64,000 bases of DNA from NCBI GenBank assembly GCA_022496185.1, contig WTXG01000007.1, forward strand, positions 740,490 to 804,489. The letters run 5' to 3'. Shown here one piece after another: positions 32,876-44,409 of this stretch (within the stretch, counting starts at the first letter, position 1; each line of letters starts with the position of its first letter). Source of the stretch: Multifurca ochricompacta (Eukaryota; Basidiomycota; Agaricomycetes; Russulales; Russulaceae). Under the pieces are notes generated by a model. The model made no database searches. It saw only the letters and a list, made by a program, of their open reading frames with translations, and was not told where the DNA came from. The translations under genes were made by a program, and so were the position numbers.

Positions 32876-32990
32876 AAGTGATAAGATCAAAAATGTGTTC
32901 ACAATTAATTAGATACTTAGGATATACATCTAAGTGATAAGATCAAAAATGCATTCATAATTAATTAGACACAAGTGATAAAATCAACTT
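32876..32990 (+). repeat. 56-bp units, right arm of H2a
   Basis: Two units on the plus strand (GTGATAAGATCAAAAATG), then the terminal partial unit GTGATAAAATCAACTTTGC. Confidence 0.8.
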
Positions 32991-33033
32991 TGCATAACCC
33001 TATATATAATATATTGTGTGTCTTTACTAGTGA

Positions 33034-33110
33034 GGCTGGGTGGCTCAATGGTTAGAGCACTGGACCAAGTGTGTACCCAGAGGTCTTGGGTTCAATCACA
33101 GATGTTGCCA
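33034..33110 (+). other. tRNA-like module (77 nt), right arm of H2a
   Basis: GGCTGGGTGGCTCAATGG...GGTCTTGGGTTCAATC; inverted partner of 32505-32581. Confidence 0.8.
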
Positions 33111-33382
33111 TTTATTTTCTGGCATGCTCTTTGATAAATGTCATCCTCATTATAATATGATTATTACTACACTACTATAACCCTATTACATAAATTTCAT
33201 ATTGTAGGACCAGTTCAGACCAGTTGTGGACTGGCAACCAGACCAAAAAGGACTGTTTTTTTGGTCTTTAGGCAGTCTGGTCCAGTTATCTGGACATAAG
33301 GTGCAACTGGCAACTGCAACCAGTTGCTGGTTGTGTCCCATTATGGTCAAAAAACCAGACCAGACTGGACCTTTAAACACTA

Positions 33383-33806
33383 GAGGATACATAGGCTGTC
33401 TGGTCAATATCCAGTGTCTTGTTAGGACAATCCCTGGTGATGTTAACTCCAAGGTAGGACTGGATTTTGCCAAGATTGGTCATCTCATATCGGCTAGATA
33501 GAGATTCCTTCAGCCATTGAATCTTCTTAGTGGAGGACCCAAGTATAGTGATGTCATCAACATATAAAATGACAAAAAGTGAACCATCCCCCTCTTGGTG
33601 ATGATACACATATACTCCTGCATCAGAGTACATCTGAGTAAAGCTCAGCTCATTGAGAACTGCATGGAATTGCAAGTTCCATGCCCAGGAAGCTTATTTG
33701 AGGCCATACAGAGCCTTCTGTAGCCTGCAAACTTTGGACTCTTGTCCAGCAACAATAAAACCAACTGGTTGCTCCATGTAGATCTCCTCATCCAGATCAC
33801 CATGTA
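33383..33806 (-). pseudogene. Copia C3 pol, reverse transcriptase active-site segment
   Basis: Minus strand: LQKALYGLK region, then QFHAVLNELSFTQMYSDAGVYVYHH and catalytic YVDD (VILYVDDITILGSS), SRYEMTNLGKIQSYLGVNITRD. It is continuous with 34419 upstream across the solo A LTR. Confidence 0.85.
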
Positions 33807-34418
33807 TGTAACATTTTGATCCTTTGACTGTCTTTGTTTTTCTTTCTTAAACCACCCAACAAGCTATCTACTGATCATCTGATTACAGAAGGGTTCAACC
33901 CCCTCTGTATGAGATCTAGCCCCCATATTTACCTTCTCCATGATGCAAGTATACTTATCTATGATATCATCTGTGACGCAGCTATGATCTCATTTACTAT
34001 TTACTTGTCCTTACTACTGGCTAGACTCTTTCCTAAATAGCTCCCACATCATGTATTTAAGCCTGCCTAACTAAAGGGAACAGACCTTAAGTCTGTTCTC
34101 CTGTGTTCAATTCAGGTGTTCAGAACTCACTGTGAAAACTCCCTTGAACTCTTTAAGTTGCAACTTAAAGAGCCTTCGAACCCCAGAAACTTGTAGCAGG
34201 ACCATTGCATCGCTGCTCGACTTCATGTCTCACATGTGCCCCTCTTGAGTCAGTGGGCTGGACATTATCTTGATCACCCTCTTGATCTTGATAGCTTGAC
34301 TGGTCTTGACTGTTGTCTTGGCCTTGATTCTTCCTAATCAGTCTTGATAGGAGAACTTGCTTTGGATCACCCTGGATCCTGAACAACGACTTGACACAGC
34401 GCGCACCTAGCTGTGACA
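33807..34418 (+). repeat. Solo LTR of Gypsy A family
   Basis: TGTAACATTTTGATCC...CTAGCTGTGACA, TSD ATGTA at 33802-33806 and 34419-34423. Its last 350 bases match the A LTR (AGACCTTAAGTCTGTTCT, ACACAGCG...GCACCTAGCTGTGACA). Confidence 0.9.
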
Positions 34419-36134
34419 ATGTAGGAATGCTGATTTGACATCCATTTGGTGGATTTCCCAATCCTCAAGCATGGCCAATGCTAATAACAGTCTTAAAGAC
34501 TCAAATCTGGCGACTGGGGAGAAAGTTTCATTGAAGTCCACCCCCTCTACTTGGGTGAACCCTTTTGCTACTAGCCTAGCATGAAAGCATCCATCTGCTT
34601 TCAATTTAAAGACCCACTTGGACTTTACAGCCTTTCTACCTTCTGGAAGGTCTTCAAGGTGCCACACTTTAAGTTTTTCTAAGGCATCAATTTCATATTG
34701 ACATGCCTCAAGCCAATCACTGGCATTGTCAGACTCCATTGCTTCTTTAAAAGTGAGAGGATCCCTGTAAGGGGATCCTGCAGCATTAAGTAGATCCATC
34801 TGACCAAGTCTGGAAGAACCCTGCACAAATTCTGCATTATCCTTGTTGTAGAAGCAAGGATTCAGGTGATGCTGCCTTCTGGGTTGTGCATCATCCAGGT
34901 CTAAATCATCCTGGATAGCCCTGGAGCATTGTGCAGAACATGGACTTGTCCTCTGAAAATTAGGTTGAGGAAGTCTGCCAGCAATCCTTTCAGATTTTCT
35001 AATGGCACGGGTTCTTTTGGGAGGGGAGGATGGTTCCATGACTTGTGATGGAGGAGTCTGATATATAGTCTGAGGTTGTGTGGTGTCTACTGTACATGTG
35101 GGTGTGGTAGGCTGTGGTGGTAATTGAGGAGGTACAATGTCCTCCTGTTCCTCTTCCAGGTCTTCCTCATCATGAGGAGCCTCAGGAACATGTGTAGCAG
35201 TTGCTGGTGGTGGTTGGACATGACCACCAGGTAAAGTAAATGAGCCACCTTCATTAGGCTGCTCTATAGGTTTATCTGCTCTGCTGTCCTTCACAGAGCG
35301 GGATGGAAAGGATCCCTCATCAAATGTAACATCTTGTGAAAAGATGAGAGACCAGATACAACTATCCCAAAGTGTATAGCCCTTAGAAGTGGGCTTGTAT
35401 CCAACAAAGATGGCTTCCCTGGCTTTGGGATCTAATTTTCGCTGCTTGCCCTCTGGAACATGATAATAGGCTTTGCAACCAAAGACCTTAAAATACAAGA
35501 CATCTGGTTTGTTCCCAACCAGAAGCTCAAGTGGAGTTTTCCACTTATTAGAATGGATGGGAGTTCTGTTATAGATATGACATGCTGTTTCAACAGCACA
35601 TTCCCAAAAACCAAGAGACAGGCCAGCATTGTGCAGCATGCTAGTGCCTTTTTCCATAATGGTTCTGTTAAATCTCTCAGCCCTTCCATTCTGTTGTGGG
35701 CTATATGGCATTGTGAGTTTATGCTCTATGCCAAAATCTTCAAGTGTTGCCTTCAGTGCCTTGTTCACATACTCACCACTATGATCTGTATGAAGACACT
35801 TGATTTTATGATTAAATTTATTTTCAAGTAGTGTCTTCAGTTTATTAAAAACTGGTGTAAACAGATCTTTATATTTCATTGGAATGATTAGAGTGTATCT
35901 GCTAAAATCATCCAAGAAGGTGGCAAAGTATAGATTCCCTTGTATAGAACTGCACTGCAAGGGACCCATGAGATCACTATGAAGGATTTCAAGGGGGGCT
36001 GATGCATTCTTTGAAGATGGGGGAAATGGAAGACAATGGGACTTGCCCATTTCACAGCCATAGCATGGCTTGTCTTCCACTTGGCTATTATTAATTCTGA
36101 GGCCTTTAACTGCCTCAGGAGCATATCTCTTTAG
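34419..36134 (-). pseudogene. Copia C3 pol: integrase, linker and start of reverse transcriptase
   Basis: Open for 557 codons on the minus strand from 36080. Zinc motif end CYGCEMGKSHC; catalytic Asp in EILHSDLMGPLQ, Asp in CLHTDHSGEYVNKA (C2 has TDRGGEY; the changes fit CpG decay), Glu in NGRAERFNRTIMEKG. Then NRTPIHSNKWKTPLELLVG and KVFGCKAYYHVPEG, a Pro/Gln/Thr-rich linker (PPQLPPQPTTP), and the RT start WVFKLKADGCFHARLVAKGFTQ ending AMLEDWEIHQMDVKSAFLH. It is interrupted upstream by G3 and downstream by the solo A LTR. It is the longest uninterrupted Copia integrase in the window. Confidence 0.9.
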
Positions 36135-36729
36135 TGTAATGCCTGGTGCAGGTGTTTGTCACAATGTGTGATAGGTCGTGTAGCAAAACTACAAGTCAGG
36201 TGTGTACTGTCTTTCAAGCACATGGAGTTTGGGTGAGGAGTCAATACCAAGGAGCTAATCCCTTTAGTATCGGTGAGCGGAAGAGTGCCAAAAGCACTGA
36301 GACAATTCAAGAGTCAGGTCTTAGAGATCACCCAGAAGGTAATGCACCAAGTCGATTAAGAAGTCGAGTCTAAGGCATACAGGCTATCTAGGCAGGCCTT
36401 ATATACGTAATAGAAGTTGGAGTCTAAATCAGAGTGTTGTACTTGATGTATCAACGGAATTGTAATGTAACCAAATGGGGGGCAGAGTCAATGTGGGCCA
36501 GGTGAGAATATACGTAGACAGATCCGGTATAGTCGCGATTCTGGTGGGAAAATATGTAAGAGTTCTTGTGTAAGGTATGAGTCAAAGATAAGCACAGCCC
36601 CAGGTCAAAGATAAGGAACAAATAGGTACAAAGGAAGTCACAACACGGTCAACAAGGGGGCAAACAGGGCCAAAGGACATGTCACATGAAGAGAAAAGGA
36701 AACAAGACGATGCAATGGGGTTCGTAACA
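36135..36729 (-). repeat. 3' LTR of G3 with polypurine tract
   Basis: Plus strand TGTAATGCCTGGTGC...GGTTCGTAACA. The polypurine tract (plus strand TTACCCCCTCTCTAAG) is at 36730-36745. Confidence 0.93.
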
Positions 36730-36760
36730 TTACCCCCTCTCTAAGTCCTAGCAGAGCCAG

Positions 36761-37951
36761 CTAGATTGGCATACCATCATCATCCTGGACCAAGGAGAGG
36801 TAATCATCAGCTACGGCATAGTGGTCCACATTGTAGTTCTCCTTTTCTTCATCTGTGGGGCAAACGTGTGTTCGTAGAAAACTGTAGGGCCCCCGCCTCC
36901 CACAGCGAAAGCAGCTGTCATAAACATGACAATCAATTTCTCGATGTCTGGCGTTGTGGGAGAGACACTTGCCACACCATCCAGATGGGTTCTGGACAGT
37001 GGGGGCCTGTGTAAGTTGTTGGAACAGGCATTGATGACTCCAGTGCGAGGTGCTTTGGCAGTGTCGACATCGCTTCTTGGCCGTGGGACAGCACCAGCTG
37101 AGATGGTATTTGCTGCTGCAGTGCCAGCAAAGCTTACCATCAGGGTTTTCGTGGAGGTGTGGCATTTCGAAGCAATGGGGATTAAGCCGAGGTGCGAGGT
37201 TGAGGCGGTGATGAGGGAGCGGCCGGGCAAAGATATCTGTGTACCATTTGGATATAATCTGGTACGCCTCTCCTTGCTCTAGTCTCGTCCTAATGCTTGC
37301 CAGGTGGTGCTCTATGTCAAAAACTCCACAGTTGATTTTTACCATCTGTCGCTTGTAGTCACGACGCTGCATCTCCAAGTTGTCCCTAAGTGCCTGGAAC
37401 TTTCGCAACCGCGCGATTTCAGCGGTTAGTTGTGGCATTTGTAAGTCTCGGAGCACCTCATTGATGGCGAAGGCGCGTGGGTCATGGGCCGAAAGGTGCT
37501 GTATATGTTCTGGCCCCAGAATGTAATGAAGCCAGTCAATGTTTTTCTCCTCCAAATATACCGGGGCCCCATAGACCGGCCCTCCCTTTTCCAGACAGCC
37601 AGCTACGTCCATACCTTCATTGGTGTAATAGATGTACTTGGCCACCTCCGTAGTGCCGTCGTTCTTGGATGACGGGATCATGAGTGGGAAGTAGAACTGT
37701 GAGTTGGGGTCATTAGGGAAGAATGGGAACTCAGGGGATTCATTGCCAAAGTCTACATTGATCAGGTCATTGGGATGGGGGTGTTCGGGCAAATTAAAAT
37801 CTTCATCGATGTTGATGATTCTGTCCCCTTGGGCCACTTGGGCGGTCGCATCGTAGTCAATAGGAGAAAGTGGACGAGAAGGAGGGTGCACAGGAGTAAG
37901 TATGGGAAACGCATCGATGGCGGCAGAGGCATGGATCTTAGATGGCGACAT
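36761..37951 (-). CDS. Gypsy G3 ORF3: zinc-knuckle protein, intact (396 aa)
   Basis: Minus strand, ATG 37951 (MSPSKIHASAAIDAFP) to stop at 36761; it is also open upstream into Pol, so it can be read as residues 245-640 of one long frame. Layout: N-terminal acidic/Pro region; conserved block (NESPEFPFFPNDPNSQFYF, KYIYYTNEGMDVAGCLEK, GAPVYLEE); a charged helical region (RLRKFQALRDNLEMQRRDYK, GVFDIEHHLASIRTRLEQG); four Cys/His motifs at the end: CX2CX4HX3C (CWHCSSKYHLSWC), CX2CX4HX4C (CRHCQSTSHWSHQC, the retroviral knuckle pattern), CX2CX6HX4C (CGKCLSHNARHREIDC) and CX2CX11HXC (CFRCGRRGPYSFLRTHVC); acidic tail ADDYLSLVQDDDG. Nucleic-acid binding is likely from the knuckles. I do not recognise a named family for the whole protein. 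Confidence 0.85.
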   Translation of the reverse strand: MSPSKIHASAAIDAFPILTPVHPPSRPLSPIDYDATAQVAQGDRIINIDEDFNLPEHPHPNDLINVDFGNESPEFPFFPNDPNSQFYFPLMIPSSKNDGTTEVAKYIYYTNEGMDVAGCLEKGGPVYGAPVYLEEKNIDWLHYILGPEHIQHLSAHDPRAFAINEVLRDLQMPQLTAEIARLRKFQALRDNLEMQRRDYKRQMVKINCGVFDIEHHLASIRTRLEQGEAYQIISKWYTDIFARPLPHHRLNLAPRLNPHCFEMPHLHENPDGKLCWHCSSKYHLSWCCPTAKKRCRHCQSTSHWSHQCLFQQLTQAPTVQNPSGWCGKCLSHNARHREIDCHVYDSCFRCGRRGPYSFLRTHVCPTDEEKENYNVDHYAVADDYLSLVQDDDGMPI

Positions 37952-40900
37952 GGGTGAGTTTCTAGCTAGTTGTGGGGGAGAGAGCTGTTCAGCAACTCGT
38001 ATTTTCTCTGGCTCTTTATCTGCCTCTGGGTGGCGCCTATAGAAGTCTTTGATGAGTCTGGGCGCAAAGACATCCGCAGCAGGTTCCCACGAGTTATCGG
38101 CATCAGGGAATCCCTTCCATTTGATCAAATAATGGAGTCTTCGATTACATCCGTGTCCCTTCCATTTTGCATCAGCGATACACTCTACCTCCCATTCTGG
38201 TTCTCCATCAACTAGGTCTGGAGGAGGTCTAGGGATATTCTGTCCATGGATGGAAGTCTCTTTGTATGGTGTTAGAAGACTGGCGTGGAAAACAGGGTGT
38301 ATCTTCCAGGTGGCAGGTAATGTGAGCTTGTACGTGACGTCCGAGAGCTTCTGTTCAATCACAAAGGGGCCATGTCGTTGGGGAGCTAATTTCACCGTTG
38401 GGTGTGACATGTGGATATTGCGCCCTTCTAACCAGACTTGGTCTCTGGCTTGGTAGGGCGTAAACCTAGTAGGCTTCTCGGCCAGGGTCCTTTGCGCCTT
38501 CTGGAGATTTCTATTGGCCGATTTCCGTATCTCTTCCCATTGGCTGATATGCTGTGTCACAGACGGTACATTCGTGGGTTTATCTGTCCACGTGGTGCAA
38601 GGGTCCCATCCCATAATAAGGGAGAAAGGAGTGGCTTTCATCATTCCGTTTGGCCAGCTATTATGTGCAAACTCAGCCATCACCAGCCATTCTGCCCAGT
38701 TGTTCTGTCATTCGTTACACCAAAATCGAAGATATTGTTCTAGCCATTGATTCATATGCTCTGATTGACCATCCGTCTGAGGGTGATACACCGTGGAGAT
38801 GTTTTGTTGAATATCGAGACGTTTACAGAGGGCCCGGGCAAACATGGAAGTGAATCGTGGGTCTCGGTCAGAGATGATCTTCTGCGGAAGTCCGTAGTGT
38901 TGATAGACGTGGTCTAGGTAGAGTTTCGTGACTCCTTCTGCTGGTATTGTTTCGTTACAGGGGATGAAAAGGGCGGCCTTCAAATAGTCATGGTCTGTAA
39001 TGGTGAGTATTGAGTCGTATCCCTGTGACTGTGGAAGTTTGACAATGAAGTCCATGGCAATGGTCTGGAAGGGAGCTGTCGCTATCAGTGTAATAGGTGA
39101 AAGTGCCAGCGGTTTTGGGTGAGTGTTTACTTTATTTGCCTGACATTCCGCACATCCTTTGACATATGCTTCTATATCCTTTTTCATGTTTGGCCACCAG
39201 TAATCTCGTTTGGCAAGGGCGTAGGTGTTTGCAATCCCCAGATGTCCTGCAGAGGGAAGGTCGTGGTGAAAATGGATCACCCCCCTCTTAATGTTGTCGC
39301 CACTGGTGACAACCAATCAATCGCCGTCTTTCCACCAGAGGCTGTCTTTCATCTTTATGTTATGCGGCTCTGCCCAGGATTTGCACAGTTCCTGGTTCAT
39401 GTTCTGTGTCACTTGTGTTACGACCCTACTCTTTTTCCTGACCCTGCACACCATGCCTTATTCTTTGCACCATCCTTGATCTCCTCCTTCTCTGGACCAC
39501 TCTTTGATGCCCTTGGCCTGTTGCCTTGGGACCTTCCTTGATGCCTGTGGCCTGTGTGCCCAGGACCCTACCCTGATTCCTGTGACATTGTTCATAGGAC
39601 TGACCTCCCATGCTGCCATTTACACCTAACCTGCTGGTAGTTATGCTGCTACACTGTTGGATGTATACCACCCTTCCTTGCTGCCTTGGCTTATGCCTTG
39701 GCCACTGCTCCTGACCCTGTCCCTGTGCTTGACACCCATAGGAACCCCTGACATTGTCCCTGCCAATCTGACCAGTCCAGACAACTAGACGACTTTGGCT
39801 TGTACTTGACCCTCTGCCAGTCATGTGACTCCTGGCCATGTGACCCTTGGCCATGTGATCCTTGACCATGTGATCCCTGACCATGTGACTTTGGACCATG
39901 TGATCCCTGACCCTGATCACAGCATCTTCATCTGATCATTTACCCCTTTCTGATCACATGGCCCATCTGGCTCATCATTCACTTCTCTGATTCCTGTGGG
40001 AGTATTCCCACATCCACCCTGACTCCTGTGGGACCTGTTATCTCTCCATTTACCCCTGACCCTGGTGGGAATCCTCCCACACTGATATGACTCCTGTGGG
40101 GCTGTCCCACATGATTATGCTTCTGATAAGGCTTATCCTTATCATGGACTATATTTGACATCTTATCTGCTATTGGATGATAAGGACTCTGACCCTGTTC
40201 CTGATTAGCTACAAACCAGATCCCCATACAGTATATAAGACCCTGTAGACAGTTTGTACAACCCTAGATTTGACCTCTTGTGCCTTCAGCCTAGAGTTTC
40301 CCTAGTCACGGAATACAGAGGGGCTTATTTGCCCTTTTTCATTCTTCATAATCTCCAGAAGGACCCCATTGCCTCTGGCAATGGGTGTGCACTTCTGTTC
40401 CGAATCCCATCCATTACCCAGATGCTGTTGATGCTCTGGCTTCCCTTCCTTTGCCCTCTCTGACTTTGGTCCACTTGGTGTGCTTCTAGCACTGTGGCCG
40501 GGTCCTGTCCCCACTCAACAGCCTTAGGGGATTAGCTCCCTTTGGCTGACTTGTCCCATCTCTCTCTGTGCTTGGTTATAGCACAACTTCCTATTCACCC
40601 TGAGGCTAAGAGCCTGGCCTTGTTGTGCCAGGCTTGCTGAAGATCCCGGACCCACAGTGTCAGGTGCCATGGATGTGGCTGACTAGTGCCAGACTAGTGT
40701 CAGTGGACTTGCGCCGACTGGTGCACGTTGCACAGCAATGCCCTGCTGAGCATTACAACTTGGGCCCATAAATCCATGTCGTGGAGGCTAACAACTGCGG
40801 TCTTTGCAAAGACATCCTCTGGTAAAACGACAATATTGTCGTTGTCGTTCTCTCCTTCATCATGTCTGGTTGGTCTGGACAAGGCGTCGGCTCGTGCATT

Positions 40901-42868
40901 ATGAGCCCCAGGTAGGTGCTTGAGTGTAAAGTTGTACTCTTCAAGCTCCAGAACCTCTCGTGCTATTCGTCGGCTGATCTTATGGGGTTCTCGCCAGTAA
41001 AGAAGGTTGGAGTGGTCTGTATAGATGATGGTCTTATGTGGGGATCCAGCCAGGTATGGTCGCCAGTGTCGTAATGCTTTTACAATAGCCAGTAATTCCC
41101 TGTCCCAAATGTCGTAGTTCCTTTCTGCTGATGAAAATGTTTCTGAGTAGAATGCAACCGGGTGAAGGATTCCTCCAATATCTTTCTGTGATAAGACCGC
41201 GCCATTGGCGTACATGGAAGCATCGACTTCCAGTTCAAAGGGTTTGGCCAAGTCGGGTTGAATAAGAACTGGTTCGGAGCTGATGATCACTTTTATCTGG
41301 TCAAATGCCTTCTGTTGTATTTTGTCCCAGTGCCAGGGCACATCCTTTTTCAACAAATCATTGAGTGGTCGGGCGATGGCCAAGAATCCTTTGATGAAGC
41401 ATTGGTAGAAATTGCAAAAACTGATGAACGACCTGACATCTTTGGTACATTGCAGATTAGACCATTCTCAAATGCCTTGTACTTTTACAGGATCCATGTG
41501 TACTTGTCCCCCTTCCAGGATAACACCTAAATATTCGATGGTCTTTTGTTCGAAGGAGCACTTGGCAGGTTTCAAATAGAGGTCATGCTTTGCCAGGATT
41601 TCCAATACCTCGTGAACTCGGGCCCAGTGATGATGAATGTTGTTTTTTGTAGCCACTAGGATGTCGTCCATATATACCACAACTTCTTCCATAAGGATCA
41701 GGTCTCGGAAAATATGATTCATCATGGACTGGAAGGTTGCTGGTGAGTTTGTCAAACCAAAGAACATGACATTGGGTTCAAAAAGTCCTTGATTGGTCTT
41801 AAAGGCGGCCTTGGGCTGGTCGCCTTCTCGAATACGAATGTTATTATAACCCCAGCGAACGTCCATCTTTGAGAACAGGGCTTTGTCACGCATTTTATTG
41901 ATGATTTCCGAGATAAGAGGGAGTGGGTAGTTATTCTTCACTGTGAGTTCGTTAATCCATCTGTAGTCCTGTACTGGTCACAGTTTCCCGTCCTTCTTTT
42001 TAATGAAAAAGAAGGGTGAGGCATAAGGCGAGTTGGAGGGTCATATGTATCCTTTTGCCAGGTGTTCCTCCAGGAAGGTGGAGAGCGCCTCCTTTTCAGG
42101 TTGAGACAACGGGTAGATTTTACAATCTGCTGCTTGTGGGGCATTCAGGACGAAGTCAATGGCGTGATCCCAAGGGTGAGAGGGAGGGAAACGTTGCGAC
42201 TCTTCTTCTGAGAAAACCTTCCAGTGCCGATGGTATTCTGCCAGCACTACCTCTTCAAACGTCTTTTCCGGGTTTTTCTGTGCCTCTGCCTGGGCCAATT
42301 CTGATGCTTTCATGACATAGCAATATACCTGATCCACAGGCTCCACGTCACTCCAGGTGACGGCTGATCCCATAATGATAGCATGGGTTAGGGGGTGTCG
42401 CGCAGTGTAGTCATATCCCAGGGATGTAATAAGAACTGGGTAGAAATCTTTATCCATTGTCACTTCTGCCCAGTTAATCTTGGGTTCAAATGCTGCCAGC
42501 CATGGGTACCCCAAAACCATGTCTTCGTCTCCTAGATCCGTGATGAGGAAGCAGAGTTGCTTAGTTCGCTCCCCAACCTGTACTTCCAGATCACAGCAAT
42601 GTGTGATCTTCCCGGCTTTGTTAGCTGTCCCATCTATATTCCAAATGTTTTTCTCTTGGGGGAGTAACTGTGTCCCCAGTCCTAACGTCCTCTGAAGTCT
42701 CTGACTGATGAAGTTGTCCGTCGCTCCAGAGTCAATCAATATCCGTCTGTTGGCCGTCTTCTGCTTGGTTTCAAAGTGTACTGGTATTTTTAAAGACTTG
42801 AAACAACTAGTGTACACAGAAGTTACATGGAGTGCTCTTGCCCAGGCCGATGGGGTTGAGCCGATCAA
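37952..42868 (-). pseudogene. Gypsy G3 pol, split by LTR D1 and a few TGA stops
   Basis: Minus strand from 42868. Protease DSGATDNFISQR (DSGA at 42722-42733). Stops: TGA where RT reads Arg in GYI(R)PSNSPYA (near 42041), TGA in GKL(R)PVQDYR (near 41980), one near 41468. RT with KMDVRWGYNNIRI, catalytic YMDD at 41663-41674. RNase [42 protein letters not shown]1 cuts in at LHDMDLWAQV. Integrase resumes at 39415: zinc motif HHDLPSAGHLG...CAECQANK, Asp in AMDFIVKLPQ, Asp in ISDRDPRFTS, Glu in TDGQSEHMNQ. A single TGA (near 38705) separates it from a 640-codon open frame with the GPF/Y-type region (PQRHGPFVIEQ), chromodomain (WEVECIADAK, YLIKWKGFPDADNSWEP) and ORF3. Confidence 0.9.
39416..40757 (+). 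repeat. Solo LTR D1 (1342 bp)
   Basis: TGTTACGACCCTACTC...TGCTGAGCATTACA, TSD ACTTG at 39411-39415 and 40758-40762. TATA (TATATAAGA) near 40232. Upstream, at 39820-39915, are six tandem copies of a roughly 15-bp CCATGTGA(T/C)CCTTGA-type repeat, and at about 39990-40110 repeated CTGTGGGA...TCCCACA inverted pairs. No internal region present. Confidence 0.88.
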
Positions 42869-44387
42869 AAATCCTTTTGGCCAAAGGCCTTGTCAACGAT
42901 CAAGGCGCATACTGCCTCATCTTCGTTCATCATATGTTCCCATATAGCTGCCGCTTTCTGTTCTTTGGTCTTTGGGGTGGTTACTGGGTTTTCTTTTACT
43001 GGGGTCAGTAGGTTTTGTACCGGCAGTGTCATGGTAGTAGTGGCTGCAGTTGCCTCCGCACGAACTGCCTTCTTTGGGCAAAATCGCGACATATGCCCTT
43101 GCGCTCAGCAGTGGAAGCAATGCCCTTCCTTTATAAGGTTTCTTTTTTCATCATTGGTGAGGGCTGCATGGGCTTTGGTGCGATCTGCTGACGTATCCAT
43201 GGCGTTGGGGTCTTGTGAGGTGGTAGGTTTTACCCCAAATGCCGCTTTCCACTGATCGCGGGTCTTGCCCTTCTTTGTGTCTACTCCAAAGCACGTTTGG
43301 AAGTCCAAATAATCCTGTTGCTGCATCCTGGCAGCACTTGTCCACTGGCTCCATGATTCGGGGTGATGGAATTGGATGATATTCTTCACCAGGGGGTTGG
43401 GCAGCCCCTGGGAGAAGAGGTTGAGCATTGCCTCTTCATTCACATTGTACCCCGCTCTTTGGCCAGGTTGCGGAACCTGGCTACATAGCCATCCAAGTCC
43501 CCTCTCTCCATTTTGAGGGACTTCAATTCTCTGGCGGCTTTCTGTTGGCCTGCCCATCCGTGAAGGCATCCTTAAATCTTTGTGCCACTATATCCCACAG
43601 ATCCTCATCTGTGGTCCTGGTTCCAGCTGTAACTCTGTCGTTCAGCCATTCAATCTGCTCCATTGTCCAATCATCGACAGAATCCCCTCTGATAAGTGAG
43701 AGGAAAAGGTTGGTGCGTTGGAAGGGGTTCACGATTTGTGGGACGTCATGATTAAATTTTTGAACGTCTCAACTCAAGCATGAACTTTTTGCTCTGAGAT
43801 CGATTGCCAGTGAACGTGGTCGGCAGGACTCCCGTAAGGCGTCCTGATGGGGGAGGGAGGTTTGGAGCAGGGACAACTGGAGTGGGATCTGGTAACTGTG
43901 CAGCAATGGTCGACATTGTGGGATAAATGATAGTCAGGGTGTCTGAGGTTTGTCATGTGATCTGGGGAGAGACTAAAGCAGATGTTCTGAATGTAGTACT
44001 CTCTGGTGCAACTGTCTGAGCCGTAAAACCAGTGGCTATGACTTGTGTGTCTTCGCTGTTTTCTTCAATGTATTCTTCTGTTTCTGAATTGGTGATGATG
44101 GCTGGAGGATTCTCTCTCCAAGGTCCTAGGCTGTACTCTGGTGGGGCAGGTCCTGTAGTAACCCAGGAATGGTGGCTTCTAGAGTAACGGATACGGTACC
44201 AGACCCGTTTCTGTTCGTCGTATTCAACTGGCTGGTACTGGTCATTGTGATAGACATAGTATCCAAACTCAGTTTCAAAATCTTTCCAGATGGCAGAGCC
44301 AAGGACTTGTTGTGAAAGATTATCCTTGTCTCGGCGGTTGATAAGTTCTTCGTTGTGCAAGGTCTGACTGCGGCTGGATGAAGCCAC
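42865..44387 (-). pseudogene. Gypsy G3 gag
   Basis: Starts at GTG 44387 in the context CCACCGTGG (ASSSRSQTLHNEELINRR). Open for 144 codons, then TGA (QIT then QTSDT) where Arg is expected. Two small indels near 43740-43780 and near 43540 break the Gag domain (FKDAFTDGQ, LFSQGLPNPLVKNIIQFHH). The zinc knuckle GHCFHC has a TAG-type break before GHMSRFC (near 43105). The end AVCALIVDKAFGQKDF stops at TGA 42865-42867; Pol follows at -1 across the T run. Confidence 0.85.
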
Positions 44388-44396
44388 GGTGGGGAG

Positions 44397-44407
44397 AGAC
44401 TCGACTT
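44397..44407 (-). other. Primer-binding site of G3 (self-priming type)
   Basis: Minus strand AAGTCGAGTCT, two bases from the LTR. It is complementary over 11 of 11 bases to the LTR R segment at 44635-44645. Relative to G1 both partners carry the matching C/G change. Confidence 0.75.
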
Positions 44408-44409
44408 AA

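Larger units (their letters stand above)
32197..33382. mobile_element. hAT-like palindromic element H2a (1186 bp)
   Basis: Terminal repeats TAGTGTTTAAAGGTCCAGT and CTGGACCTTTAAACACTA; exact TSD GAGGATAC at 32189-32196 and 33383-33390. The whole element is an inverted repeat: tRNA-like module facing left, 56-bp units facing left, a roughly 70-bp centre (32805-32875), 56-bp units facing right, tRNA-like module facing right. No transposase. Confidence 0.92.

Noticed and set aside
33034..33110. Functional tRNA gene
   Set aside because: A and B boxes and the T-arm are present, but the anticodon stem does not pair, the same sequence recurs in every H element, and no anticodon can be assigned.
39416..40757. 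Complete LTR retrotransposon D
   Set aside because: There is only one LTR, flanked directly by the ACTTG duplication, with no internal region.
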